NCBI GenBank assembly: GCA_002440625.1
Contig: DJUV01000006.1
Coordinates: 1-9,343, forward strand
Origin: Rhodobacteraceae bacterium UBA6273
GTDB taxonomy: Bacteria > Pseudomonadota > Alphaproteobacteria > Rhodobacterales > Rhodobacteraceae
Length of the DNA: 9,343 bases
Direction: 5' to 3'
This document shows positions 1 to 6,274 of the stretch, in pieces. A program made the position numbers and the translations under genes. The first letter of the stretch is position 1; each line of letters starts with the position of its first letter. The notes beneath the pieces are model-generated. The model saw only the letters and a program-made list of their open reading frames with translations, had not been told where the DNA came from and searched no databases.

Positions 1-354
1 GGCGTCGAGAAGCCGCCGCGCCGGGGCAAGCTGCCGCAGCACCGCGCGGCCGCGCGCCTCTCCGGCGATGACGTAGTCTGCGAAACTGCGTGCCATGGCG
101 GGCGAAACGTCGTCGGTGATGCGGTAGTATTCCGCCAGCGTCTCGGCAAAGCTGTGGTTTCGCGCGAATTCATGCAGCCGCGCGGCCTTCGCGCGTTCAT
201 CCTCCAGGCTGAGATACCGGTCAGGGGCAAGGCGGAAATCCGGGATGCCGCACAGGATCGGGTATTCCGCACCGCAGCCTGAGCAGCGATAGCCATGCGC
301 GTCCCGCAGAGCCGAGGCGCGACAGCGCGGGCAGAGATAGGCGCCCGCCGTCAC
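1..354 (-). CDS. Zinc-ribbon (Trm112-like) protein, probable SAM-dependent methyltransferase, N-terminal part
   Basis: Partial: the gene starts here and runs off the left edge, leaving 118 codons. The start is GTG at 354-352, sharing GTGA with the stop of the upstream glycosyltransferase gene, with a GGAG ribosome binding site 7 bases upstream. The first 41 residues hold a four-cysteine zinc ribbon (C8-x2-C11-x12-C24-x2-C27) followed by YPILCGIPDFR, which resembles the Trm112-like zinc ribbon that precedes the methyltransferase domain in many bacterial class I methyltransferases. The remaining visible part is helical and rich in Arg, Ala and aromatic residues (for example LHEFARNHSF), as in the linker before a Rossmann domain. 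The SAM-binding motif itself would lie outside the window, so the methyltransferase call is inference. As the last visible gene of a glycosyltransferase operon, it could methylate a sugar of the product or a lipid carrier. Alternatively it is a zinc-ribbon protein with another C-terminal domain. Confidence 0.72.
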   Translation of the reverse strand, partial: MTAGAYLCPRCRASALRDAHGYRCSGCGAEYPILCGIPDFRLAPDRYLSLEDERAKAARLHEFARNHSFAETLAEYYRITDDVSPAMARSFADYVIAGEARGRAVLRQLAPARRLLDA

Positions 355-1253
355 GTGCTGGCTCCGCTTCGACCCGCAAGCGCGTCGGCATAGCCGGCCA
401 TCTCGCCCAGGCACCAGTTCGCCAGGAACAGGTAGAAAAGCCCCAGCGACCCGCGGCTCCCAATCCGCAGTTCCGGTCGCGACAGGATCTTGCGCGTCTG
501 CTTCAGCGCGAAGACCGGGAAGGCGGCAGGCGAGGCGGCGAGCATGGCCGCCCGCGCGAGAGCGGGGCGCCCCTCGCTCCGGTGCCGTCCGAAGACGCGC
601 CCGTGGCGGCGGCGCTGGCGCATGAAGGCGCGGGCGGAGTAGCGGTTCCGGTGCAGGACCTCAAGGCCGGGGACCAGTTCAAGCGTCAGCCCGGCGGAGC
701 GGAAGCGGCGGTGATAGTTCGGTTCCCAGAAGCCGTCCGCCAGCAGGTCCGCGCAGTTGAGGACGGCGGCGCGCCGGTAGATCGCATTGTCGGCCGAGAG
801 GTCGTCCACCGCGCGCCTTTCGGCGACGGAACCGGCATCGGCGTAGCGCAGGAGCTGGACCGCGCGGGTCACGCGGTCGCTGCTCTTGTCGGCGAGGATT
901 GCCCCGCCGAAGGCAGCAGCCTGGGCGTCCGCGGCGGCAATGAGCGACAGCGCCCGCGCCAGCCAGCCGGGACGCGGCGGGCAATGCGCCGTCAGGGTCG
1001 CGACCCATTCGCCCCGCGCCGCGACAAACCCGTCGCGCCAAAGTTCGGGGATCAGCGCGTCGGCCCGGCCACTGATGACGTGAAGATCGGGCCGCGCGGG
1101 GAAAGACGCCGGCAGGGGGTCGTCGGCGGCGATGCAGATGAGAATCTCCACCCGCCCGGCTGGGTCGGCGGGCAGGGCGCCAAGAATCTCCGGCAGGTTC
1201 GCCTGTGCCCCCTGCACGGCGATTGCCAGACTGAGGATCGGGGCAGGACTCAC
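351..1253 (-). CDS. GT2-like glycosyltransferase (GT-A fold), paralogue A, acidic pair replaced
   Basis: A 300-residue protein of the GT2 type, expected to transfer a sugar from a nucleotide-sugar or lipid-sugar donor at the inner face of the membrane. It has beta-alpha-beta elements at 7-13 and 36-45 (VEILICIAADD), a third strand near 57, then ARGEWVATLTAH at 79-90 and PGW at 95-97. At 88-89, where the other two paralogues have Glu-Asp, it has Thr-Ala. The acceptor-side landmarks remain: SADNAIYR (153-160) and E177 in FWEPNYH. A basic Arg/His stretch lies at 202-226. The C-terminus (about 267-288) is hydrophobic and ends in NWCLGEMAGY, the motif shared with the other two GT2 proteins here. 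The start is GTG at 1253, overlapping the GT4 stop as GTGA, with GGGAAGGG four bases upstream. Family is fairly sure; catalytic activity is uncertain because of the missing acidic pair. Confidence 0.87.
   Translation of the reverse strand: MSPAPILSLAIAVQGAQANLPEILGALPADPAGRVEILICIAADDPLPASFPARPDLHVISGRADALIPELWRDGFVAARGEWVATLTAHCPPRPGWLARALSLIAAADAQAAAFGGAILADKSSDRVTRAVQLLRYADAGSVAERRAVDDLSADNAIYRRAAVLNCADLLADGFWEPNYHRRFRSAGLTLELVPGLEVLHRNRYSARAFMRQRRRHGRVFGRHRSEGRPALARAAMLAASPAAFPVFALKQTRKILSRPELRIGSRGSLGLFYLFLANWCLGEMAGYADALAGRSGAST
362..365 (-). promoter_or_regulatory. Ribosome binding site for the zinc-ribbon gene
   Basis: GGAG on the minus strand, 7 bases before the GTG at 354. It lies inside the end of the upstream glycosyltransferase gene and supports the GTG start, which has no ATG alternative nearby. 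Confidence 0.6.
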
Positions 1254-2434
1254 CGCGCCCTTCCCGCGACGGTGCGGAGCGCCGCCAGGGTCATGTCCGC
1301 CGCCTGATCCCAGGTGTTCCGTGCGGTTTCCGGGATGGCCCGGGCACGCAGTCCGGCGGCAAGCTGGCGGTCGATGACCAGCCGTGCGATCGCGTCGGCG
1401 ATGCTCTCGACGGAGTAGGGGTCGAAGCCCAGCCCGGCAGCGCCGGCCACCTCCATCACCGCGCCGCCCGCCGCGCCGAGAACCGGCGCGCCGCAGGACA
1501 TAGCCTCAAGCGCCGGCAGTCCGAACCCCTCCGAGAGTGACGGCAACACCAACGCCTGCGCCTCTGTGTAGAGCGCGGCGAGATCGGCGTCGGAGAGATA
1601 ACCCGGAAATCGTACCCGGGCGGCCAGTCGCGGTGAGGCGTCGCGCAAGCGGCAGAGCTCTTCATAGATCGAATGGAAGCCGCCGCCTTTCGGATCGCCC
1701 GACATTACCAGCACGAGATCAGAGGTTTCCGCCTGCGCCAGCACTTTGTCGAAGGCTTCGAACAGCCGCACGAGGTTCTTGTGCGGCGCGAAGCCGCCAA
1801 CATAGATCAGGAAACGTGCCGTGGGATCGAGCCCGGCCGCCCGCCGTGCCGCCGCCCGTCGCTCCGGGTCCGCGACCGGGGCAAAGACCGGTGACGCACC
1901 TTCGCAGATCACGTCGATCCGGCTTCCGTCAATGCCAAGATACTTTTCCATTTCCGCCTTTGCGGATTGTGAAACGGTAAGCAGGCGGTTTGCCGACCAC
2001 TGCGCGAGCCGGCACTTCAGCGTCCATGCCAGGCGCGGTTTCCAGTTGGGGAAGACCAGCTCTGGAAAATGCTCGGCAATGGCGTCGTGGAAGGTGACGA
2101 CATTGGCGAGGCCGCGCGGCGGCGGGAACCACGAATAGACTGCCGGATAGAAGAGGACATCGGCCCGCGCCGCGGCCGCAGCGCGCCGGAAGGCAAGAAC
2201 GTCGCGAATGCCACGGCGGCCATCCGCCGTGGCGGCCTCCACGACCCGCTTGGTCGTCGCCACCCTGAGGACGGAGGTACGCGGGCCAAGCGTGTCGGTC
2301 ACGATCTCCTCATCGCTGAGAAGAATGCAGTCGTTGTCGGAATCCGTCCGGCTCATCGCACCGAGAAGTTCCCGGGTGAAGCGGCCGAAGCCACGATTGT
2401 TGCCCCAGCACGAGGCGTCCACGGCGATCCGCAT
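1250..2434 (-). CDS. Glycosyltransferase family 4 (GT-B fold)
   Basis: A 394-residue retaining glycosyltransferase, a normal length for GT4. The N-terminal Rossmann half starts MRIAVDASCWGNNRGFGRF, with the glycine-rich acceptor-side loop at 10-19, and includes TFHDAI with H116 and D117, a position typical of GT4 mannosyl/glucosyltransferases. The C-terminal donor-binding half begins near YVGGFAPHKN (211-220), where the basic residue is expected to contact the donor phosphates. It carries the E-x7-E signature in SLSEGFGLPALEAM (E302 and E310), followed by SCGAPVLG. The start is ATG at 2434, overlapping the upstream stop as TGATG, with GGGAG nine bases upstream. The open frame continues 36 codons upstream, but that stretch is the other gene's coding sequence and does not resemble a GT4 N-terminus. 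No signal peptide or membrane segment is seen, so it is cytoplasmic or peripheral. GDP-mannose or UDP-sugar donors are likely, but the sugar cannot be told from sequence. Confidence 0.94.
   Translation of the reverse strand: MRIAVDASCWGNNRGFGRFTRELLGAMSRTDSDNDCILLSDEEIVTDTLGPRTSVLRVATTKRVVEAATADGRRGIRDVLAFRRAAAAARADVLFYPAVYSWFPPPRGLANVVTFHDAIAEHFPELVFPNWKPRLAWTLKCRLAQWSANRLLTVSQSAKAEMEKYLGIDGSRIDVICEGASPVFAPVADPERRAAARRAAGLDPTARFLIYVGGFAPHKNLVRLFEAFDKVLAQAETSDLVLVMSGDPKGGGFHSIYEELCRLRDASPRLAARVRFPGYLSDADLAALYTEAQALVLPSLSEGFGLPALEAMSCGAPVLGAAGGAVMEVAGAAGLGFDPYSVESIADAIARLVIDRQLAAGLRARAIPETARNTWDQAADMTLAALRTVAGRAR
1258..1265 (-). promoter_or_regulatory. Ribosome binding site for GT2 paralogue A
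   Basis: Minus-strand GGGAAGGG, four bases before the GTG at 1253. It lies within the last codons of the GT4 gene and fixes the start of the downstream gene at the overlapping GTGA. Confidence 0.55.
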
Positions 2435-3249
2435 CACTTCCAGCTCCCAGCACTTTGGCCCGGGCCGAGGATCAGCCCGGTCAATTCCCCCGCGCTCCAG
2501 GCCGTGGCCATGATGACGACCCAAGGCAGTTCGGGTAACCACCGCTGCGGCGGGCCGGCGGCGATGGCGGCCCTCGCCGCCCGAGCGGACAGGACGGGCA
2601 TGGCCACCAGTGCCCTCAGCACGCCGCCGATCCGGCTGCCTTCGCGTCCCGCGCCGAAGATGCGACCGTGACCGTAGCGCGTGGCCAGGCGCGCGCCCTG
2701 ACGGTCCGGACGGACGTAGACCGAACCGAGCGCCGGCTCCATCACCACTTTCAAGCCTGCGTCCCGAAAGCCGTGGGCAAGCTTGTGTTCGATGATCCCC
2801 TCTCCCGGCGCCAGTGCCGCCAGGACGGCGGAACGGTGCAGCGCCATCACGTTGCCGGGCGCGGTCGGCTCTTTCCGTCGCCCGTCAAATCGGCCGTACT
2901 CCAGCCGCCCGAGAGCCCGGAACCGCGCCGGCAGGGTGGGATCGACGGTGACAGGCCCCCAGGCCATCGCCACCTCCCCGTGCGCGAAAGCCCGCCGCAG
3001 CCCGTCCAGCCAGGTCGAATTCGGCAGGGACGTATCCTCGACCATCAGGACGATATCTGCGTCGGCCTCGCGGAGCGCGCGGAGCCGGCGTTCGGGCAGC
3101 GTTTCGTCCGACCCAGCCCGGCGCATCGCGCGAAGCGGCACCGCGGCTTCCGCCGCCGGTCCGGCCATCGCCTCCGCCAGTGCGTCGCAGGCACCGGCAC
3201 CGGTCAGTTCCAGTACCACGACCGCATAAGGACTGCGCTGTCCCGTCAC
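2434..3249 (-). CDS. Short GT2-like glycosyltransferase, paralogue B
   Basis: A 271-residue GT2-type protein. The chosen start is GTG at 3249, giving MTGQRSPYAVVVLEL and a GTGA overlap with the upstream oxidoreductase stop, as elsewhere in this operon. ATG at 3264 is an alternative; neither has a convincing ribosome binding site. The GT-A domain is abbreviated: strand 1 (AVVVLEL, about 9-15) is followed almost directly by the third-strand region. About 25 residues that hold the second strand and its acidic end in the other paralogues are missing. Retained are LMVEDTSLPNSTWL with E71-D72, APGNVMALHR with N133, and E154 in GIIEHKLAHGF. A basic segment at about 180-205 ends in RYGHGRIFGAGRE, matching paralogue A. 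The C-terminus is hydrophobic, AWSAGELTGLILGPG (250-264), the shared GE-x2-G tail, probably membrane-inserted. It may be a catalytic GT2 with a compact donor site, or a partner subunit of another GT2. Family assignment is good; the function is unknown. Confidence 0.84.
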   Translation of the reverse strand: MTGQRSPYAVVVLELTGAGACDALAEAMAGPAAEAAVPLRAMRRAGSDETLPERRLRALREADADIVLMVEDTSLPNSTWLDGLRRAFAHGEVAMAWGPVTVDPTLPARFRALGRLEYGRFDGRRKEPTAPGNVMALHRSAVLAALAPGEGIIEHKLAHGFRDAGLKVVMEPALGSVYVRPDRQGARLATRYGHGRIFGAGREGSRIGGVLRALVAMPVLSARAARAAIAAGPPQRWLPELPWVVIMATAWSAGELTGLILGPGQSAGSWK

Positions 3250-4232
3250 CGTCGCACCGTGCATTCGAGGAAAAGGTCCCGAAGGGCGGCGACATCGACC
3301 GCCGCTTCCGCCGTAATCGGGCATCCGTCAGTGCCCCGCGCGGCGGCATAGACCCGCGCGGTCAGCTCACGCAAGCCGGGATAGGCCGGTTCGCGGCGCA
3401 GCGTCCGGCCCGCGAGGTTGCCGCTCGCCGCGCCGAGCAGGCCGATGGCATCGGCGAAAGGCCGCAGCGCCTTGGTGGCCCGGTTGGCCGTGCCGCCGCG
3501 AAACCGCGCGAATCCATGGAACAGGTCGGCGGTCCACGTCCCCCCGTTGCCCCTGACCGCCAGCGACGCCTCTGTCGGCCGCGCCGAGAAACTGAGGGCT
3601 ATCCGCAGGCTGACGTCGCCGACAGCCGCGCTGAGCTGCCACCCGCCGGGCCCCATCGGTTCGATCTTCCAGGCCAACGCGGCAAGCCGCTCTCCCGGCC
3701 AGAACCGTTGTGCGATCGAGACCGGGTGGGGCAGGATGTCCGCTGCCAGTGCCGGCAGTCTCTCCGGGTCCGCGCCCTCGGCGCCTGCCGAGAAGAACGT
3801 CATCTCCACCTGAACCGGCGGCCCGCTCCGTGCTAGACCCGCGCTGATCCTCTCGACCGCGCGCTGGAAGGCATATTGATGCACCGGGCAGAGCACCAGC
3901 TTGGCGGCCACCGCCATCTGGTACAGTTCGCGCGTTTCCGCTGCGTTCAGGGCGAGCGGCTTCTCGACGAAGACATGGACGCCGGACGCGAGCGCAAGTT
4001 CGATCGCTTCGCGATGCATCCCGGTGGGTCCGCAGACATGCAGAATGTCCGGCCGAACCGCCCGCAGCAGTTCCGGCAAGGAGGCGAATGCCCGTTCCGC
4101 CGATCCGGCCAGGCGTGCCGCGCGTTCCGGGTCGGGATCGGCGACGCCGACGACAGAGGCGCCGATCCGGCGCGCGGCATGGGCATGCCACCGGCCCATG
4201 AGCCCGGCGCCGACCAGCGCAACGCGTGGCAT
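3246..4232 (-). CDS. Gfo/Idh/MocA family NAD(P)-dependent oxidoreductase (first copy)
   Basis: A 328-residue cytoplasmic dehydrogenase, typical of the family, whose members oxidise or epimerise sugars, inositols and nucleotide sugars. The Rossmann motif is ALVGAGLMG (G8, G10, G13). D32 at the end of strand 2 favours NAD(H). HVFVEKPLAL contains the family EKP motif with the catalytic lysine K91. PVHQYAF (H118) lies at the nicotinamide side. ALAADILPHPVSI (161-173) occupies the place of the usual G-x-H-x2-D motif: H169 is kept, but the glycine and the final Asp are not. The chosen start is ATG at 4232, directly before the first strand. A GTG at 4274 would add 14 residues and cannot be excluded, because no clear Shine-Dalgarno sequence precedes either. 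It is the first gene of the left polycistron and overlaps the next gene by GTGA. In this setting it may prepare a nucleotide sugar for the glycosyltransferases, which is inference. Confidence 0.92.
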   Translation of the reverse strand: MPRVALVGAGLMGRWHAHAARRIGASVVGVADPDPERAARLAGSAERAFASLPELLRAVRPDILHVCGPTGMHREAIELALASGVHVFVEKPLALNAAETRELYQMAVAAKLVLCPVHQYAFQRAVERISAGLARSGPPVQVEMTFFSAGAEGADPERLPALAADILPHPVSIAQRFWPGERLAALAWKIEPMGPGGWQLSAAVGDVSLRIALSFSARPTEASLAVRGNGGTWTADLFHGFARFRGGTANRATKALRPFADAIGLLGAASGNLAGRTLRREPAYPGLRELTARVYAAARGTDGCPITAEAAVDVAALRDLFLECTVRR

Positions 4233-4241
4233 GGCGCCGGC

Positions 4242-4338
4242 ACCGGTCCGATCATCCTGCCCTGTCGCGCTCACGCCCCGCAGGTCCCCGATATCGGACG
4301 GGGGAAAGACCCTGCGGCGCCCTGGGATCGGGACCGGT
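4242..4338. repeat. Split imperfect inverted repeat in the divergent intergenic region
   Basis: The left arm is ACCGGTCCGATC (4242-4253) and the right arm is GATCGGGACCGGT (4326-4338). They are reverse complements except for one extra G:C pair, and are separated by 72 bases. The repeat lies between the oxidoreductase start and the promoter candidate of the plus-strand GT2 gene. It could be a paired operator for a regulator acting by looping or cooperative binding, or it could be chance in GC-rich DNA. Confidence 0.4.
4288..4297. promoter_or_regulatory. Perfect 10-bp palindrome, possible operator
   Basis: CCGATATCGG is a perfect palindrome. It lies between the two arms of the split inverted repeat, about 55 bases upstream of the minus-strand oxidoreductase start. 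Its AT core stands out in the GC-rich intergenic DNA. A role as a regulator site is inference. Confidence 0.3.
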
Positions 4339-4368
4339 CCCCAGCGCATGGCGGTTGCAGCACGACTC

Positions 4369-4397
4369 TTGCCAATTCCCGTTCCATGACCAATGCT
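4369..4397 (+). promoter_or_regulatory. Candidate sigma-70-type promoter for the plus-strand GT2 gene
   Basis: A TTGCCA -35 box at 4369-4374 matches TTGACA at five of six positions. A 17-base spacer follows, then AATGCT at 4392-4397, a weak -10 box matching three of six. Transcription would start near 4404 and leave a leader of about 20 bases before the GTG at 4426. The ATG at 4393 falls inside the -10 box, which argues against it as the translation start. I found no comparable promoter for the minus-strand polycistron. Confidence 0.33.
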
Positions 4398-4415
4398 CTC
4401 GCCCGAACCAATCAA

Positions 4416-4420
4416 AGAGG
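4416..4420 (+). promoter_or_regulatory. Ribosome binding site deciding the GTG start of the plus-strand GT2 gene
   Basis: AGAGG, five bases before the GTG at 4426. The in-frame ATG at 4393 has no such site, so the GTG is preferred. Confidence 0.6.
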
Positions 4421-4425
4421 TCCGC

Positions 4426-5343
4426 GTGAATTTCTCAGCAGACAGCGCCGCATCCGCTGAGCTATCCGTCATAATTCCATCGGTCAACAGCTATGACGAC
4501 CTCGACGGCTGCCTGAAGGCGCTGGAGACCGGCCAGGGTGCACGGATCGAAATCATTGTCGCCGACCGCCTCGGCGAGCAGGTCCGCCACTTCATTCGCC
4601 GGGAACATCCCGGCGTCACGGTCATCGCCGTGGCGCCGGACACGTCCATTCCCCGGATGCGCGCCATCGCTATCCGGAAGGCCTCTGCACCCGCTGTCGC
4701 GGTGATCGAGGACCATGTGATCGTGCCGCACGGATGGGCGCGGGCGATGCTCGACGCGCTGGCCACGGCGGGCGACGCGGTCGGCGGCACGGTCGACAAC
4801 GCCGCGACCGGCACCTGGGTCGACTGGTCCGCCTTCCTTTGCGAATACAGTTCCACCCTGCCGCCGCTGCCTGCGGGACTTGCCGACTGGTTGCCGGGCA
4901 ACAACGTGATCTACCGGGCCGAGACACTGCGCCGGCTTGCCCCCGTCCTCGACGAGGACAAGTGGGAGAACCGGCTGCACGACGCGATCCGCAGCGCCGG
5001 CGGAACGCTGACCCGGCGACCCGAAATCGTCGTGGGCCACAAGATGCACTACAGCTTCGGCCTCTACATGTCGCAGCGCTACCTCTACTCGCGCAGCTAT
5101 GCCGGAGCGAAGTCCGGGAACATGCCGTGGTCGCGGCGGCTGCCGATCGGCCTTGCCGCCCTCGTGTTGCTGCCGCCAATGATGTTTCTGCGCACGATCC
5201 GCAATGTGCGCGCCAAGGGTCGCTACCGGCGCGAATTGCTGCAGGCGCTGCCGCTTCTGGTTCCCTTCTGCCTTGCCTGGGGCGCGGGCGAGGCGGTCGG
5301 CTACCTTTTCGGTCCCGGCAAGGCGCTGAGCCGGGTGCGCTGA
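4426..5343 (+). CDS. GT2 family glycosyltransferase, paralogue C, with complete motifs
   Basis: A 305-residue inverting glycosyltransferase with a GT-A fold. ELSVIIPSVNSYDDL near the N-terminus is the classic GT2 first strand. IEIIVADRLGEQ follows, with the nucleotide-side Asp. VIEDHVIVPHGW carries E95-D96-H97 at the metal/donor (DxD-like) position. LPGNNVIYR (N159, N160) and KWENRLHDAI (E181 as likely catalytic base) come next. Two hydrophobic segments end the protein, at about 240-255 and 274-294; the second holds LAWGAGEAVGYLFGPG, the tail motif shared with paralogues A and B. It is therefore a membrane-attached enzyme with its catalytic domain in the cytoplasm. GTG at 4426 is chosen because of its AGAGG site. 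It is the only plus-strand gene in the window, divergent from the oxidoreductase and convergent with the methyltransferase. It probably adds a sugar to the same glycan as the neighbouring enzymes; donor and acceptor are unknown. Confidence 0.92.
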   Translation: MNFSADSAASAELSVIIPSVNSYDDLDGCLKALETGQGARIEIIVADRLGEQVRHFIRREHPGVTVIAVAPDTSIPRMRAIAIRKASAPAVAVIEDHVIVPHGWARAMLDALATAGDAVGGTVDNAATGTWVDWSAFLCEYSSTLPPLPAGLADWLPGNNVIYRAETLRRLAPVLDEDKWENRLHDAIRSAGGTLTRRPEIVVGHKMHYSFGLYMSQRYLYSRSYAGAKSGNMPWSRRLPIGLAALVLLPPMMFLRTIRNVRAKGRYRRELLQALPLLVPFCLAWGAGEAVGYLFGPGKALSRVR

Positions 5344-5354
5344 GACGAGGACGC

Positions 5355-6269
5355 TCAAGGCTTCCGGGCCGTCACGATTCCGGCGCCGATCCGGTAGATC
5401 AGACGGCCGCCCCGATTGAGAACCTTGTCGCAGTCGTCCCAATAGGCCGACTTCAGCCGGTCAAGTTCTTCCGGCGTTGCACGCGCCATGAATTTGCGGG
5501 ACCAGGTCGACAAGGTCGCCTCGAGGGTCCAGAACTCCTCGATAGTGGGGATCACGAAGTCGCGGCCTGTCCAGTCGCTCGCCAGGTCGGTGAAGCCCGC
5601 CTCACCGATCATTCGCTTGAGGCGCGACACCGGATTGCGGATTTCCGAGGCCCAGGTCGCGATCATCTCTTCGTCGGTGGTGCGCAGATGCTCTCGCACA
5701 TGGTTGACGAGATTGCTTCCGGCGCTTCGCTCAAGACCGCGGCGGCGCGCCAGAAGCGCCGTGGCGTGCGACACCGCCCGCGCGCCACCAGCGGCCGACA
5801 GCAGCGGCGGACCGCTGCCGATCGCGACGGCAATAACGCCGCCGGGAGAAAGCAGGCGGAACGCCTCGACCGCCGCGCTGTCGGGGTCGGGAAAGTGGCT
5901 GTAGGCGTAAAGCGACACATATGCGTCTGCGGACCCTGCGGGCAGCCCCGTCGCCGAGGCATCGGCCTTCACGAAGCTGACCCGGCCGTCCAGCCCGGCG
6001 GACCGCGCCCGATCCCGCGCCGTTTTCAGCATTCCATCGGACAGGTCTATCCCGACCACCTTCGTCTGTGGCCCCGCGGCTGCGGCGGCGCGCGCGACGA
6101 TTCCGGTGCCACAGCCCATGTCGTAGATCAGCTTCCGCTTCGCAGGCGTCACGGCGCGGGCGAGGGCCTCGGCAACCGGAAGGGTGTAGAGGTCGGCAAG
6201 ATCGTCGAACGCGCCGGCGACCTCATCGTAGCTTTCGGCGTCACGCTGCTTGTAGTCGGCATCGGGCAT
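5355..6269 (-). CDS. Class I SAM-dependent methyltransferase, UbiE/COQ5-like
   Basis: A 304-residue cytoplasmic methyltransferase. Near the N-terminus is YDEVAGAFDDLADLY, a SAM-enclosing helix. Motif I is IYDMGCGTGIVA (D50, G52, G54, G56). GIDLS with acidic D75 should bind the SAM ribose, and VKADASATGLP (D103) the adenine. YVSLYAYSHFPDP is the motif IV region and LLSPGGVIAVA the post-motif strand. A helical domain of roughly 130 residues follows and probably shapes the acceptor pocket. The start is set at ATG 6269, because AAGGA lies eight bases upstream. ATG at 6278 overlaps the upstream stop as ATGA but touches the ribosome binding site directly; it would add Met-Lys-Thr. It is the last gene of the right polycistron. 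The resemblance to UbiE is at domain level only. A sugar, lipid or small-molecule O- or C-methyltransferase is equally possible; the locus favours a glycan-related substrate. Confidence 0.9.
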   Translation of the reverse strand: MPDADYKQRDAESYDEVAGAFDDLADLYTLPVAEALARAVTPAKRKLIYDMGCGTGIVARAAAAAGPQTKVVGIDLSDGMLKTARDRARSAGLDGRVSFVKADASATGLPAGSADAYVSLYAYSHFPDPDSAAVEAFRLLSPGGVIAVAIGSGPPLLSAAGGARAVSHATALLARRRGLERSAGSNLVNHVREHLRTTDEEMIATWASEIRNPVSRLKRMIGEAGFTDLASDWTGRDFVIPTIEEFWTLEATLSTWSRKFMARATPEELDRLKSAYWDDCDKVLNRGGRLIYRIGAGIVTARKP

Positions 6270-6274
6270 CGTCT

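Noticed and set aside
4274..4487. Extended N-terminus of the first oxidoreductase, reaching into the divergent intergenic region and the GT2 gene.
   Set aside because: The extra residues have no family resemblance and would overlap the divergent GT2 start; the Rossmann fold begins immediately after ATG 4232.
5330..5380. Possible bidirectional terminator between the convergent GT2 and methyltransferase genes.
   Set aside because: Only a four-base TGAG/CTCA stem is visible, with no GC-rich hairpin or T-run on either strand.
4462..5442. A 326-codon minus-strand open frame antisense to the plus-strand GT2 gene.
   Set aside because: It covers a gene with complete GT2 motifs, has low-complexity composition and no start signal, so it is a shadow frame.
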